Origin: Rubellimicrobium mesophilum DSM 19309
Lineage (GTDB): Bacteria > Pseudomonadota > Alphaproteobacteria > Rhodobacterales > Rhodobacteraceae
DNA length: 64,000 nt
Direction of reading: 5' to 3'
Assembly (NCBI RefSeq): GCF_000600335.2
Contig: NZ_KK088604.1
Span: forward strand, 1-64,000
Shown here piece by piece: positions 46,869 to 56,412 of this stretch. Each line of letters starts with the position of its first letter. Position 1 is the first letter of the stretch. A program made the translations under genes and the position numbers. The notes beneath the pieces were generated by a model, which worked only from the letters and a program-made list of their open reading frames with translations, did not search any database and had not been told where the DNA came from.

Positions 46869-47440
46869 AGGATCGGCACGGGCGGCGCCTCCGGCGTGAC
46901 GGAGAGCCGCCCCACGTCGTAGCCGTTGAAGTCCAGCACCTCGCGCGCCGCCGCCATTCGGTCGGGGGACCCTCGCCCCGGCCGGTCCATCACCCAGCCG
47001 AAGCTCCCGTCCGGCGTCCCCACCACCGCCGTGCGGAAGTCGTCGTCCACCCAGAGCACCACGAGCTTCGGCGTCGCCGTCCCAAACACAACCGAGGCGG
47101 CCGGCTGCGGCCCCGGCACCTCGTAGCGCCCCGCCCGCACCAGCGTCACCGGCACCCGCAGCCAGCCCCCCGCCCGGTCCGCGAGCACCCACTGCCCCGT
47201 CCCCGACGCGTCCAGCGCCACCTGCACCCGGTCGCCCACGTCGGCCCCGCGCACCGGCCCCTGCCCGAAGGCCGCCGAGACCACCCAGTCCCCGTTCAGG
47301 TCCGTGGGTTCCCCTCGCGTGGTCGAGCCGATGGGCACCGTCCGGTCGCGGAACGACACCGCCTCGCCGGGCGGCGCCTCCGCCGCCTGCCGCCCGCAGG
47401 CCGAGAGCACCAGCAGCGCGACCAGCACAAGCCTCTTCAT
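46865..47440 (-). CDS. Lipocalin-family lipoprotein (Blc-like), 191 aa
   Basis: Signal peptide with lipobox, [16 protein letters not shown], so lipidated at Cys15. The mature part contains lipocalin-like strands and the motif [12 protein letters not shown] (GxW-type first strand), [44 protein letters not shown] and [22 protein letters not shown]. The late section ([16 protein letters not shown]) closely follows Blc-type apolipoproteins (vGdPdrkylWiLsR). Expected at the outer membrane and binding a lipid-like ligand. Its ATG overlaps the stop of the upstream membrane gene. Confidence 0.8.
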
Positions 47441-48435
47441 CCGATCCCTCTCCGATCCGCCCAGCGGTCCAGCGCCGCCGCCCACAGGGTCACGCCCAGC
47501 ATCAGCCCGAGCGCCACCGCCGCAATGGCCCATCCGCCCCGCACCGGGAACCCCCAGAGATACCGCACCCCGAAGATCGCGAGGTTCGACGCCACCAGCG
47601 ACGCCAGCACGTGCCGCCCCGCCGCCAGCGTGAGCCCCGGACGCGGCACCCAGGGCGCCACCCGCTCCGCCACCCAGACATAGGCCACCAGCCCCAGCCC
47701 CGACCCCACCACCCAGAGCACGCTTGGCGGGAACCGCTCCGGCCACCGCCCATGGTGCTGCCAGACCCAGAGCCCGAAGGCCCCCGTCAGCGCCGCCCCC
47801 ACGGCAAGGTCCCCGCCCCCGACCCGCCGCCCGCCCGCGCCATGATGCACGCCCACGAGGAACCACGGCAGGTAGGCCAGCAGCGGAAAGTTCGGATATT
47901 CCTCGTGCCCGATCACGCCGCCGACCAGCGGCCAGAGCCGATGCGTCGTCACCATGGTCGAGGCCAGCCCGAGGACGCTCGCCGCGACCAGCCATCTCGG
48001 ATGCGTCCCCAGGGCCAGCAGCAGCGGCCGCGCCACCGCGATCGCCAGGTACAGCACCAGGAACGACGTCAGGAACTCGCTCCACCCGTAGAGCACCCGC
48101 GTCGTCAGCACGTTCTCCACCAGCCCCCGCGTCAGCGGCTCCCGCTCCACCAGCAGCAGATACCCGAACGACGACGCCCAGACCGCGAGCAGCAGCTTCA
48201 CCACCGGCGTCGCCCGCTCCCCCAGCCCTCGCCTCCGCCGCCCCGACAGCCCCACCCCGATCCCGAAGGCGAGCAGGAAGCCCGAGAAGGTCACGAGGTT
48301 CACGAACTCCGACCAGCGCCACGCCGCCTCGGGCGGCGCCTCCGCGACGAGCTGGATCACGTGCGCCGAGATCATCCCCGCGACCAGCGCCGTCTTGAGC
48401 AGGTCGAGCGCCGCCGACCGTCCTCCGCCCGCCAT
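47437..48435 (-). CDS. Multi-pass acyltransferase-like membrane protein (OpgC/DUF1624-like), 332 aa
   Basis: Begins AALDLLKTALVAGMISAHVIQ, similar to the RxxxxD..RG.a......ih start of acyltransferase-3/DUF1624 proteins, and has about ten hydrophobic segments (FVNLVTFSGFLLAFGIGVGLSG, LLAVWASSFGYLLLV, FLTSFLVLYLAIAVARPLLLAL, LLAYLPWFLVGVHHG, LAAGRHVLASLVASNLAIF). It may acylate a periplasmic or envelope glycan, but the catalytic His/Asp are not obvious to me. The start ATG at 48435 overlaps the aldo/keto reductase stop (TGATG), and the downstream lipocalin gene overlaps its end. Confidence 0.6.
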   Translation of the reverse strand: MAGGGRSAALDLLKTALVAGMISAHVIQLVAEAPPEAAWRWSEFVNLVTFSGFLLAFGIGVGLSGRRRRGLGERATPVVKLLLAVWASSFGYLLLVEREPLTRGLVENVLTTRVLYGWSEFLTSFLVLYLAIAVARPLLLALGTHPRWLVAASVLGLASTMVTTHRLWPLVGGVIGHEEYPNFPLLAYLPWFLVGVHHGAGGRRVGGGDLAVGAALTGAFGLWVWQHHGRWPERFPPSVLWVVGSGLGLVAYVWVAERVAPWVPRPGLTLAAGRHVLASLVASNLAIFGVRYLWGFPVRGGWAIAAVALGLMLGVTLWAAALDRWADRRGIG

Positions 48436-49475
48436 CAGAAGGGCAGCGGATGCGCGCGGTTCACCTCGTCGATCCGCTTCGCGAGGTCCGGCGGCACGGT
48501 CGCCTCCAGCCCCTCCAGGATGCGCGAAAGCTGCGCCGCCGTGGTCGCCCCGAAGATCGGGACCGACGCGAAGGGCCGCGTCCGGTGCCAGGCCAGCGCC
48601 ATGTGCACCGGGTCCATCCGCGCCTCCCGCGCGACCTCGTGGTAGGCCGCCACCGCCTCGACCGCCCGGGGCGCGAGCCGCCCATGGATGCCCGGCACGA
48701 TCGACGCCCGCGACCCCGCCGGCACCGTCCCCAGCGCGTATTTCCCCGTCAGCACCCCCGAGGCGAGCGGCGAATAGGCCAGCAGCGTCATCCCCTCCAT
48801 CGCCGCCACCTCCGCCAGGTCGGTGTCGAAGAGCCGGCAGAGCAGCGAATACTCGTTCTGCACCGTCGCCATGCGCGGCCCGTTCCCCGCCGCCGCCCGG
48901 TCGAGCCACCGCGCCGTCCCCCAGGCCGTCTCGTTCGACAGCCCCGCCGCGCGGACCTTTCCTTCCGCGACCAGCTCCGCCATCTGCCCCAGCACGTCGT
49001 CCATGAGAGCCAGCGCCGCCCGGGGGTCCTGCCCGGAGGGGTCGAACTCCCAGTTGCGCCGCCAGGCGTAATGCGCCCGCTCGGGCCAGTGGAGCTGATA
49101 GAGGTCGATCACGTCGGTCTTCAGCCGCCGCAGCGACCGCTCGCAGGCGGCCTTGACCGTCCCGCCCCGATAGCTCCGCTCCCCCAGGAACGGGTTGTCC
49201 GGCCCGCCGACCTTGGTCGCCAGCACCACGCGGTTCCTCCCCCTGCGCGAGGCGAACCAGCTCCCCAGGATCGTCTCCGACAGCCCGATGGTCTCGCGCG
49301 CCGAGGGCGTCGTCGGATAGGTCTCCGCGCAGTCCCAGAGCGTGACGCCCGCCTCCAGCGCCATGTCCATCTGCCGGTGCGCCTCGGCCTCCGGGGTCTG
49401 GCTCCCGAAGGTCATGGTCCCCAGCGCCATGTCCGGCACCCGGATCCCCGACCGCCCCAGCTCCACCTGCCGCAT
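48435..49475 (-). CDS. Aldo/keto reductase (Tas-like), 346 aa
   Basis: NADPH-dependent carbonyl reductase of the AKR barrel fold. Start ATG at 49475 after GAGGGGAACGGG. The catalytic tetrad regions are visible: TLWDCAETYPTT (Asp, Tyr), VVLATKVGG (Lys), DLYQLHWPERA (His), then GLSNETAWG and VPIFGATTAAQL for NADPH binding. The substrate is unknown; the N-terminal ELGRSGIRVPDMALGTMTFG and the overall length resemble E. coli Tas. It leads a coupled group with the acyltransferase-like and lipocalin-like genes. Confidence 0.88.
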   Translation of the reverse strand: MRQVELGRSGIRVPDMALGTMTFGSQTPEAEAHRQMDMALEAGVTLWDCAETYPTTPSARETIGLSETILGSWFASRRGRNRVVLATKVGGPDNPFLGERSYRGGTVKAACERSLRRLKTDVIDLYQLHWPERAHYAWRRNWEFDPSGQDPRAALALMDDVLGQMAELVAEGKVRAAGLSNETAWGTARWLDRAAAGNGPRMATVQNEYSLLCRLFDTDLAEVAAMEGMTLLAYSPLASGVLTGKYALGTVPAGSRASIVPGIHGRLAPRAVEAVAAYHEVAREARMDPVHMALAWHRTRPFASVPIFGATTAAQLSRILEGLEATVPPDLAKRIDEVNRAHPLPF

Positions 49476-49550
49476 CGCCCGTTCCCCTCGCTGCCCGGCG
49501 CGGAGCCTAGCGTCCGGCGCAGGGCAGGCAAGCACCCGCGACCCGGGCCG

Positions 49551-49935
49551 TCAGGACCCCGGCCCCAAGGCGCGCCGGATGGCGACCCGGACCGGAGAGG
49601 CCGGATCGGGCTCGCCCCGGGGCAGGATGGGCGGCTGCGCCATGAAGCGGGGCCGCGTCCCCCGATGCGGCTGGGCGGCATGGACGACGAACGGATTGCA
49701 CAGGTAGACCGTGCCGGCTTCGCCCAGGGCCAGGGCCTCCTCGCAGCCGCCCGAGGAGGCGAAGCCGCGTCCAGCCCTCGGGCCGGTCCGGCGACAGCCC
49801 CATCGCCGCCCAGAGCTCGGCCCTGCACTCGCCCGCCAGCTCGCGCCCGAAGGCGCCGTCGAGGCGAACGAAGCCCTGCTCGATGAAATGCTCGACCTCG
49901 GCCCCGGTCAGGCCTTCGGATCCTATGCCCGTCAT
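49551..49935 (-). pseudogene. Phytanoyl-CoA dioxygenase family pseudogene (internal deletion)
   Basis: The N-terminal part (GLTGAEVEHFIEQGFVRLDGAFGRELA..., then SPDRPEGWTR) matches the start of a PhyH-type Fe(II)/2-oxoglutarate dioxygenase; the C-terminal part, in a different frame, is VYLCNPFVVHAAQPHRGTRPRFMAQPPILPRG, which includes the distal iron-ligand His and 2-oxoglutarate Arg region. The roughly 130 residues between, with the HxD motif, are missing, and the two pieces join at about 49770-49750 out of frame. This is a true deletion, unlike the single-base shifts elsewhere. Confidence 0.75.
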
Positions 49936-50175
49936 GCCATGGTCTCCCGCCGGCCCCCGCGCCGCGCCCGAGGCCCTCCCATCCGACCCGATGCCCTCGG
50001 CGCCGCCGGGCCAAGGACCGTTCAGACCAGCAGGACGAAGGTGGACGGGGCGATCACGACGCGCGACCTAGCCGCCGACCCGGGTCCGGCAAGGGTGCGG
50101 AGATTGATCCAGGACAAGGAACCTCCGCCCCCTCGGGGCCTATCCAAGTCCCAGCCACAACAGAGGACAGTTCCC

Positions 50176-50919
50176 ATGCCGCACGATTTCTCGGGCCAGA
50201 CCGCCATCGTCACCGGCGCCGCCTCCGGGATCGGCCTCGCCATCGCGCGCGACCTCGCCGCGCAGGGCGCCCGCGTGGTCTTCAGCGACCTCAAGGAGGA
50301 CAGCCTCGCCAGGGCCGTCCAGGGCCTCGACGGCGCGCTGACCCACGTCACCGACGTGGCCGACGCCGCCCAGGTCGAGGCGCTCGTGAACTTCGCCGTG
50401 GAGCGGACGGGCGGCCTGCATTTGATGGTCAACAACGCCGGCATCGGCGGCCCGGCGGCCGTCGTGGGCGAATACCCCGTGGACGGCTGGCGCAAGGTCA
50501 TCGACATCAACCTGAACGGCGTCTTCCACGGGATGCGCTACGCCCTCCCCGCCATCGAGAGGTCCGGCGGCGGCGCCATCGTCAACATCGCCTCGATCCT
50601 GGGCTCCGTGGGCTTCGCCCAGTCCGCGGCCTATGTCGCGGCCAAGCACGGCGTCGTCGGCCTCACCAAGTCCGCCGCCCTCGAATACGGCACGCGCGGC
50701 GTCCGCATCAACGCGGTGGGCCCCGGCTTCATCAGGACGCCGCTCCTCGACCAGAACCTCGACCAGCCAACGATGGACTACCTGGCCTCCATCCACGCGA
50801 TGAAGCGCATGGGCACTGCCGAGGAGGTCTCGGCCCTCACCTGCTTCCTCCTCTCCAAGGAGGCGAGCTTCATCACCGGCAGCTACCACCTCGTCGACGG
50901 CGGCTACACCGCGCAGTGA
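50176..50919 (+). CDS. Short-chain dehydrogenase/reductase, 247 aa
   Basis: Classical SDR: NAD(P)-binding VTGAASGIGLAIARDLA, NNAGIG, catalytic Ser in NIASILGSVGF and Y-x-x-x-K in AAYVAAKHGVVGLTKSAALEYG, PG motif VGPGFIRTPLL, and the end FITGSYHLVDGGYTAQ. AGAGGA precedes the ATG at 50176. The Asp in FSDLKED after the second strand favours NAD over NADP. The substrate cannot be assigned. It precedes metG by about 85 bases. Confidence 0.9.
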   Translation: MPHDFSGQTAIVTGAASGIGLAIARDLAAQGARVVFSDLKEDSLARAVQGLDGALTHVTDVADAAQVEALVNFAVERTGGLHLMVNNAGIGGPAAVVGEYPVDGWRKVIDINLNGVFHGMRYALPAIERSGGGAIVNIASILGSVGFAQSAAYVAAKHGVVGLTKSAALEYGTRGVRINAVGPGFIRTPLLDQNLDQPTMDYLASIHAMKRMGTAEEVSALTCFLLSKEASFITGSYHLVDGGYTAQ

Positions 50920-51003
50920 TGCGCGCAAGGCGCGCGAGCCAGTGACGGTCTGGCGGAGCCCGGACGGGCTCGCTACATGGGGGGCGCATCCGAAAGGCCC
51001 CCC

Positions 51004-52722
51004 ATGGCACGCCACCTCATCACCTCCGCCATCCCCTACATCAACGGCATCAAGCACCTCGGCAACCTCGTCGGCAGCCAGCTCCCCGCTGACCTCTACG
51101 CCCGCTACCTGCGCGGGCGCGGCCACGAGGTGCTCTTCCTCTGCGCCACCGACGAGCACGGCACCCCCGCCGAACTGGCGGCGGCAAAGACCGGCGAGCC
51201 CGTGGCCGAGTACTGCGCCCGGATGTACGGGGTCCAGGCCGAGCTGGCGAAGGGCTTCCGCCTGAGCTTCGACCACTTCGGCCGCTCCTCCTCGCCCCAG
51301 AACCACCGCCTGACCCAGCACTTCGCGGGCCAGCTCGACCGCGCCGGCCTCATCGCCGAGGTCTTCGAGCATCAGGTCTACTCCCACGCCGACGGCCGCT
51401 TCCTCCCCGACCGCTACGTCGAGGGGACCTGCCCCAACTGCGGCTACCCCAAGGCACGCGGCGACCAGTGCGAGAACTGCACCAAGCAGCTCGACCCCAC
51501 CGACCTGATCGAGCCCCGCTCCGCCATCTCCGGCAGCACGGACCTCGAGATCCGCGAGACCAAGCACCTCCACCTCCGCCAGTCCGCCATGAGGGACCGG
51601 CTCCTCCAGTGGATCGACTCCAAGACCGACTGGCCCGTCCTCACCACCTCCATCGCGAAGAAGTGGCTCCTCGACGGCGAGGGGCTCCAGGACCGGGGCA
51701 TCACCCGCGACCTCGACTGGGGCATCCCGGTCCGCAAGGGCGACCAGCCCTGGCCCGGCATGGAGGGCAAGGTCTTCTACGTCTGGTTCGACGCCCCCAT
51801 CGAATACATCGCCTGCGCGGGGGAATGGGCCGAGGCCAACGGCAGGACCCAGGCCGACTGGGAACGCTGGTGGCGCACCGAGCGCGGCGCGGCCGACGTC
51901 CGCTACACGCAGTTCATGGGCAAGGACAACGTGCCCTTCCACACCCTCTCCTTCCCCGTGACCATCATGGGGAGCGGGGAGGACTGGAAGCTCGTGGACT
52001 ACATCAAGTCCTTCAACTACCTGAACTACGACGGCGGCCAGTTCTCCACCTCGCAGGGCCGAGGCGTCTTCATGGACCAGGCGCTCTCGATCCTCCCCGC
52101 CGACTACTGGCGCTGGTGGCTCCTCTCCCACGCGCCCGAGTCCTCCGACTCCGAGTTCACCTGGGAGAACTTCCAGGCCAGCGTGAACAAGGACCTCGCC
52201 GACGTCCTCGGCAACTTCGTCTCCCGCATCACCAAGTTCTGCCGCTCCAAGTTCGGCGAGACGATCCCAGAAGGCGGCCAATACGGCGAGCGCGAGCGCG
52301 CCCTCCTCGACGAATTGGACCAGCGGGTGCGCGCCTACGAGATGGCCCTCGACGCCATCGAGGTCCGCAAGGCCTCGCAGGAGCTCCGCGCCATCTGGGT
52401 CCTCGGCAACGAATACCTGCAATCCGCCGCGCCCTGGAGCACCTTCAAGGCCGACCCCGAGCAGGCCGCGATGCAGACCCGCCTCGGCCTCAACCTGATC
52501 CGCCTCTACGCGATCCTGTCCCGCCCCTTCATCCCCGACGCGAGCCAGCAGATGATGGATGCGCTTCACTCCACCGACTGGACCTGGCCCGACGACGTCG
52601 AGGCCACCCTCGCCGCGCTCCCCCCGGGCGCCCCTTTCACCGTCCCCGAGGTGACCTTCCGCAAGATCACCGACGAGGAGCGCGCCGACTGGCAGCAGCG
52701 CTTCGCCGGCATCCGCACCTGA
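51004..52722 (+). CDS. metG: Methionyl-tRNA synthetase
   Basis: Class I synthetase, 572 aa from [22 protein letters not shown] (HIGH-like box is GIKHLGN). The zinc-binding knuckle [17 protein letters not shown] and substrate region [12 protein letters not shown] are present, as is the anticodon-domain [15 protein letters not shown]. The KMSKS-equivalent reads [12 protein letters not shown], lacking the second lysine. An upstream ATG at 50977 would add nine residues; the second Met is better placed. No C-terminal tRNA-binding (Trbp) domain. Confidence 0.93.
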   Translation: MARHLITSAIPYINGIKHLGNLVGSQLPADLYARYLRGRGHEVLFLCATDEHGTPAELAAAKTGEPVAEYCARMYGVQAELAKGFRLSFDHFGRSSSPQNHRLTQHFAGQLDRAGLIAEVFEHQVYSHADGRFLPDRYVEGTCPNCGYPKARGDQCENCTKQLDPTDLIEPRSAISGSTDLEIRETKHLHLRQSAMRDRLLQWIDSKTDWPVLTTSIAKKWLLDGEGLQDRGITRDLDWGIPVRKGDQPWPGMEGKVFYVWFDAPIEYIACAGEWAEANGRTQADWERWWRTERGAADVRYTQFMGKDNVPFHTLSFPVTIMGSGEDWKLVDYIKSFNYLNYDGGQFSTSQGRGVFMDQALSILPADYWRWWLLSHAPESSDSEFTWENFQASVNKDLADVLGNFVSRITKFCRSKFGETIPEGGQYGERERALLDELDQRVRAYEMALDAIEVRKASQELRAIWVLGNEYLQSAAPWSTFKADPEQAAMQTRLGLNLIRLYAILSRPFIPDASQQMMDALHSTDWTWPDDVEATLAALPPGAPFTVPEVTFRKITDEERADWQQRFAGIRT

Positions 52723-52753
52723 CCCCGCGCGGGGGGCGCCGCACCGGCGCCCC

Positions 52754-53698
52754 TCACCCCACCATCGCGCCCACCCGATCCATCCCCTCCTTCTCCGGCC
52801 GGATGTAGATCGACGACAGCTCCGGCATCTCCCCCCGCAGCCGCTCCTCCAGCGCCTCGATCAGCGCCTCGCCCTCCCCCATCGTCATCGCGTCCTCGAA
52901 GTCCACGCTCGCCGCGACGAAGACCCGGTCGGGCGCGGTGTGGATCGTGCGGACATGGTTCACCGCCGTTACCCGCGCCTCGGCCCGCAGCAGCGCCGCC
53001 ACCCGCGCGATCACCGCCTCGTCGGCGGGCTCCCCGATCAGCAGGCCCTTGGCCTCGCGCGCGACCAGCGCCGCCACCACCGCGAGCACCCCGCCGATCA
53101 GGATCGACGCCGCCCCGTCGAGGCGCGGCTCCTCCAGCCGGTGGCTGAGCCAGATGCCGAGCGCCGCGATCGCGATCCCCGTCAGCGCCGCCGAATCCTC
53201 CAGGAGGACCACCACCGTCGAGGGGTCCTTGGAGCGCCGCACCGCCTGCCACCAACTCCGCCCGCCCCTGGTCCGGCCGAGGTTGCGGACCGCGATCGTC
53301 CAGGAGGCACCTTCGAACAGGAAGGCCAGCCCCAGCACCACGTAGGCGACCCTGGGGTCCGTCAGCTCCTCCGGCTCCCGGATGTGCTGCCAGCCCTCGT
53401 AGGCCGAGAGCCCCGCCCCCAGCCCGAAGATCAGGATCGCCACCACGAAGCTCCAGAAGTAGAGCTCCCGCCCGTAGCCGAAGGGATGCGAGCGGTCCGG
53501 CGGCCGCTCCGACCGGTGCTCGCCCCAGAGGAGGAGCAGCTCGTTGACGCTGTCCACCGCCGAGTGGATGCCCTCCGACAGCATCGAGGAGGAGCCGGTC
53601 ATCCCGGCCGCGACGAACTTCGCCACGGCGATGGCCATGTTGGCCGCCAGCGCGCCGTAGATCACGATCCGGGACGAGCCGACCCGCGCCTCCGCCAT
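52754..53698 (-). CDS. Cation diffusion facilitator (CDF) transporter
   Basis: A metal/proton antiporter with six TM helices: IVIYGALAANMAIAVAKFVAAGM, then TGSSSMLSEGIHSAVDSVNELLLLWG with the TM2 H-x-x-x-D metal site, FWSFVVAILIFGLGAGLSAYEG, and TM5 DSAALTGIAIAALGIWLS. The cytoplasmic C-terminal domain (VNHVRTIHTAPDRVFVAASVDFED) is typical for ZT dimer CDFs. It has a long cytosolic loop between TM4 and TM5. Start ATG 53698 follows AGAGGAGAGG. Metal (Zn, Fe, Co) not assignable. Confidence 0.88.
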   Translation of the reverse strand: MAEARVGSSRIVIYGALAANMAIAVAKFVAAGMTGSSSMLSEGIHSAVDSVNELLLLWGEHRSERPPDRSHPFGYGRELYFWSFVVAILIFGLGAGLSAYEGWQHIREPEELTDPRVAYVVLGLAFLFEGASWTIAVRNLGRTRGGRSWWQAVRRSKDPSTVVVLLEDSAALTGIAIAALGIWLSHRLEEPRLDGAASILIGGVLAVVAALVAREAKGLLIGEPADEAVIARVAALLRAEARVTAVNHVRTIHTAPDRVFVAASVDFEDAMTMGEGEALIEALEERLRGEMPELSSIYIRPEKEGMDRVGAMVG

Positions 53699-54063
53699 CC
53701 GCCTCTCCTCTCGCCCCCGCCGCTCCCGGCCCGGTAGGGTATAGCGCCCGCCGGCGCGCGGCCCATGCGGAGCACGCTCCCCGAAGACCGCCAGGCGCCG
53801 GTTGCGCTTCGTCGCGCCTCCCGCCCGGAGCGACCTTTTCCCGTCTCCGCAGGGTGGGGTTCCGCCCCGCCAGGCAACCACTCGACGGGTGCGGCCGTCG
53901 ATGGTGGGGATGGAACCCCATCCTGCGAATCACCCCCCGTGCCCTTTCCGCCACGCCCAAGCGCCGCGTCCGGGGGCCACGCAACGCCCGTTGCCGTGAC
54001 GGATCGTTAACCTCTCTCCGGCATCCTGATTCGCAACCGCCCCCCTCTCCCGGATGCCGCCCC
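53699..54063. other. Intergenic region between the CDF and a small hypothetical gene
   Basis: About 365 bases, divergent promoters expected for both flanking genes. I see no RNA gene or clear repeat; GTTAACC at 54007-54013 is a lone AT-containing box without a partner. Confidence 0.4.
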
Positions 54064-54380
54064 ATGATCGCCTACACCGCCGCCGAACAGGCCCTCCTCG
54101 ACGCCCCCCTGCCCAGCCCGCACCTGCCCAACCGCCTCGCCCAGTGCTACCGCGTCCGGCCCCGCCCCCAGGACCTCCCCTTCGGGCAGCGCCGCGTCGC
54201 CGACCCCCGGCGCGAGGCCGAGATCGCCCGATCCTTCATCCAGCGCCTCTCCCACGAGGAGGACGGCTACGTCTTCCCCGACCACCCCGAGCGCCCGCCG
54301 GTGCCCAGGCTCCTGCGCCGCATCTACCCCGAATACGCCGCCGAGGACGACGCCCGCGCCGCCTCACTCCGGCCGCGTGA
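54064..54380 (+). CDS. Small hypothetical protein, about 100 aa; 3' end unresolved
   Basis: MIAYTAAEQALLDAPLPSPHLPNRLAQCYRVRPRPQDLPFGQRRVADPRREAEIARSFI...: the first 100 residues have natural protein composition, with a conserved-looking FIQRLSHEEDGYVFPDHPERP. The frame stays open far into the antisense of the AI-2E gene, so the real stop is unclear: either a base error near 54365 moves it to the TGA at 54378-54380, or it overlaps its convergent neighbour. No family recognised. Confidence 0.45.
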
Positions 54381-55596
54381 CCTCGTCGAGCCCGCGCATG
54401 GTGGTCCTGTCGGTGAGCAGCAGCGCCCAGGGCCGCAGCGCCGGGACATGGGCCCCGAAGACCACCAGGGCCGTGGTCACCGGCACGGCGAGCAGCGCCC
54501 CGGGGATGCCCCAGATCCAGCCCCAGACCGCCAGCGACACCAGCACCATGAGCGGCGAGAGCGCGACCGTGCGGCTCTGGAGCCGCGGCGTGACGAGGTT
54601 GCCCATGACCTGCTCGATCACCAGGATGCCCGCGCCCACGCCGACGGCGGGGCCGACCCCCTGCGTCAGCAGCGTGAAGGCCACGGGCAGCGTCCCTCCC
54701 ACGAGCGATCCCAGCGTCGGGATGAAGTTCAGCAGGAAGATCATCGGCACCCAGACGATCCTAAGGTCCACGCCCCAGAAGGTCAGCCAGCCGAAGTAGA
54801 GCGTCGCGCTGATCGCCCCCAGCATGGCCTGCGACAGGACGTAGGCGCGCACCTTGCCGGAGACGACCTCGGCCGACTCGTTGAACCGCCATTCGGTGCG
54901 CGGCCGGGTGATGCTGCGCAGCTTCTCGCGCCAGTCGTCGCTCTCCGCGAGGATCAGGAGCGTGAAGAAGAACACCAGCACGAGCCCCGCCACGAGGCCC
55001 ATCGCCCCGTTCAGGATCGCCGTCGCCGCCCCCGCCGCGGCGCCGGTGGCGCGGCTCCCCAGGCTCCGCAGCAGCTCCTCGGGCGAATCCGGCAGCAGGG
55101 TGCCGAGCCCTCCCTCCGTGCCGCCGCCCTCCGCCGCGCCCTGCCCGGCCCCCGCGACCGCTCCGGCCTCGGCGCCCTCGGCGACGGCGCTCCCGGTCCC
55201 GTCGTCCCCCTGCGCCTCCTGGCCCTGGAGGGTGTCGAGGATCGGCCCGGCCTGGCTCGCGAACTCGCCCACGACGCGCTGCGCCGCGAACCAGATGCCG
55301 CCGAAGAAGATCACCAGCACCAGGAGGAGCACGCCCATGGCCGCCACGAGGCCCAGCCACTTGAGGGGCTTCGGCATCCGCGCCCGCACCCAGTCCCGCA
55401 CCGGCATGATAGCGAGCGAGATGAGCACCGCCGCCACCAGCGGCACGGTGATGGAGCCCGTGGCGCGCAGGGCCCAGCCCAGCAGGATCACCGCCACGAC
55501 GATGAGGAGCCCGGTCCTGAGGTCCGGCACCGTCCCCGGGGCGGGCGCCTCGACCGGCGCCTGTGTCGTGCGGCCCGCGATGTCCTCCGGCGCCAT
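54364..55596 (-). CDS. AI-2E family transporter (PerM/YdiK-like)
   Basis: Polytopic membrane protein, 410 aa, with the family features LLIVVAVILLGWALRA, TVPLVAAVLISLAIMPVRDWVRARMPK, RVVGEFASQAGPILDTLQGQ, then FFFTLLILAESDDWREKLR and the conserved MIFLLNFIPTLGSLVGGTLPVAF, and VIEQVMGNLVTPRLQSRTVALSPLMVLVSLAVWG. An Ala/Gly/Glu-rich low-complexity loop ([20 protein letters not shown]) is inserted in the middle. Substrates range from AI-2 to Na+/H+ exchange in this family; the actual role is unknown. Confidence 0.87.
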   Translation of the reverse strand: MAPEDIAGRTTQAPVEAPAPGTVPDLRTGLLIVVAVILLGWALRATGSITVPLVAAVLISLAIMPVRDWVRARMPKPLKWLGLVAAMGVLLLVLVIFFGGIWFAAQRVVGEFASQAGPILDTLQGQEAQGDDGTGSAVAEGAEAGAVAGAGQGAAEGGGTEGGLGTLLPDSPEELLRSLGSRATGAAAGAATAILNGAMGLVAGLVLVFFFTLLILAESDDWREKLRSITRPRTEWRFNESAEVVSGKVRAYVLSQAMLGAISATLYFGWLTFWGVDLRIVWVPMIFLLNFIPTLGSLVGGTLPVAFTLLTQGVGPAVGVGAGILVIEQVMGNLVTPRLQSRTVALSPLMVLVSLAVWGWIWGIPGALLAVPVTTALVVFGAHVPALRPWALLLTDRTTMRGLDEVTRPE

Positions 55597-55656
55597 GCCC
55601 ACCCCCGTCCGCTGAGCCGTCGCGGCTCAACCGGCGGGGGCCGGGACGGTTCCGCC

Positions 55657-56283
55657 TCAGGGGATCGGTTCGATCACCGCGTCGGGCCGGGTGCAGTCGC
55701 GGCCTGCGTCCTCGCCGCAGGCCCGGGGCGTCAGGCCGTCGCGGTCGAGGCAGATGCGCACCTCCTGGAGGCGGTCGCCCTGGCAGGTCACCGTGACCCC
55801 GTCGCGGGTCAGGCCCGGGTTGCTGCGCAGGAACGCCTCCTCCACCGCCCGGGCCGGGACCTCCTCGGTCTCCCTGATCCGCGCGAAGCCGGGCGGGATC
55901 GCGACGCTCCCGTAGGCCTCCCGCGCGAGGTCGAAGTAGTCCTCGGGCGAGAGTCCCGAGCAGGTGCCGTGCACGTTCCACTCGTGCCAGGCGAGGCCGC
56001 CGGAGCCCATGATGTCCGCCATGGCCGCCGTCTCGCGGCGCGAGGGGTCCCTGAACTCGCCCCGGCAGTCCTCGGGCCAGCCCACCTCGTACTGCGGCCA
56101 GAGTCCGTGCAGGATCCAGCCGTAGCCGGCCCCCGGCTCGCACTGCGCGTCGCCCGGATCGCCCTCGGTGGCGCACCAGGTGGGCGACCACGAGAGCGAC
56201 AGGACATAGTAGTCGAAGTCCCCCGCCTCCTGCGCGAGGGCCGGCGTGGCAAGGGTCAGGGCCAGGGCCAGGGCGGCGTGCAT
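55657..56283 (-). CDS. Ribonuclease T2 family protein, secreted
   Basis: Signal peptide MHAALALALTLATPALAQ, then a T2-type RNase: YYVLSLSWSPTWC, conserved active-site sequence 1 GWILHGLWPQYE (catalytic His), and CAS2 WHEWNVHGTCSGLSPEDYF (His, Glu and His). Cysteines are paired as expected for a periplasmic enzyme; it hydrolyses RNA outside the cytoplasm. About 208 aa. The start is the ATG at 56283 after AAGGAAAG, though another in-frame ATG lies 24 bases upstream. Confidence 0.9.
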   Translation of the reverse strand: MHAALALALTLATPALAQEAGDFDYYVLSLSWSPTWCATEGDPGDAQCEPGAGYGWILHGLWPQYEVGWPEDCRGEFRDPSRRETAAMADIMGSGGLAWHEWNVHGTCSGLSPEDYFDLAREAYGSVAIPPGFARIRETEEVPARAVEEAFLRSNPGLTRDGVTVTCQGDRLQEVRICLDRDGLTPRACGEDAGRDCTRPDAVIEPIP

Positions 56284-56412
56284 CGTGGCTTTCCTTCCGT
56301 GTCGCATCCGACTATATACCGGCCCGAGTTCCCCGACAGCGCGAACCGGCCTTCCCCTGGAAGGCGCCCCCTGGCGGGGCCCCGGGGGAGATATGACCAA
56401 CGAGGTGTCTCG

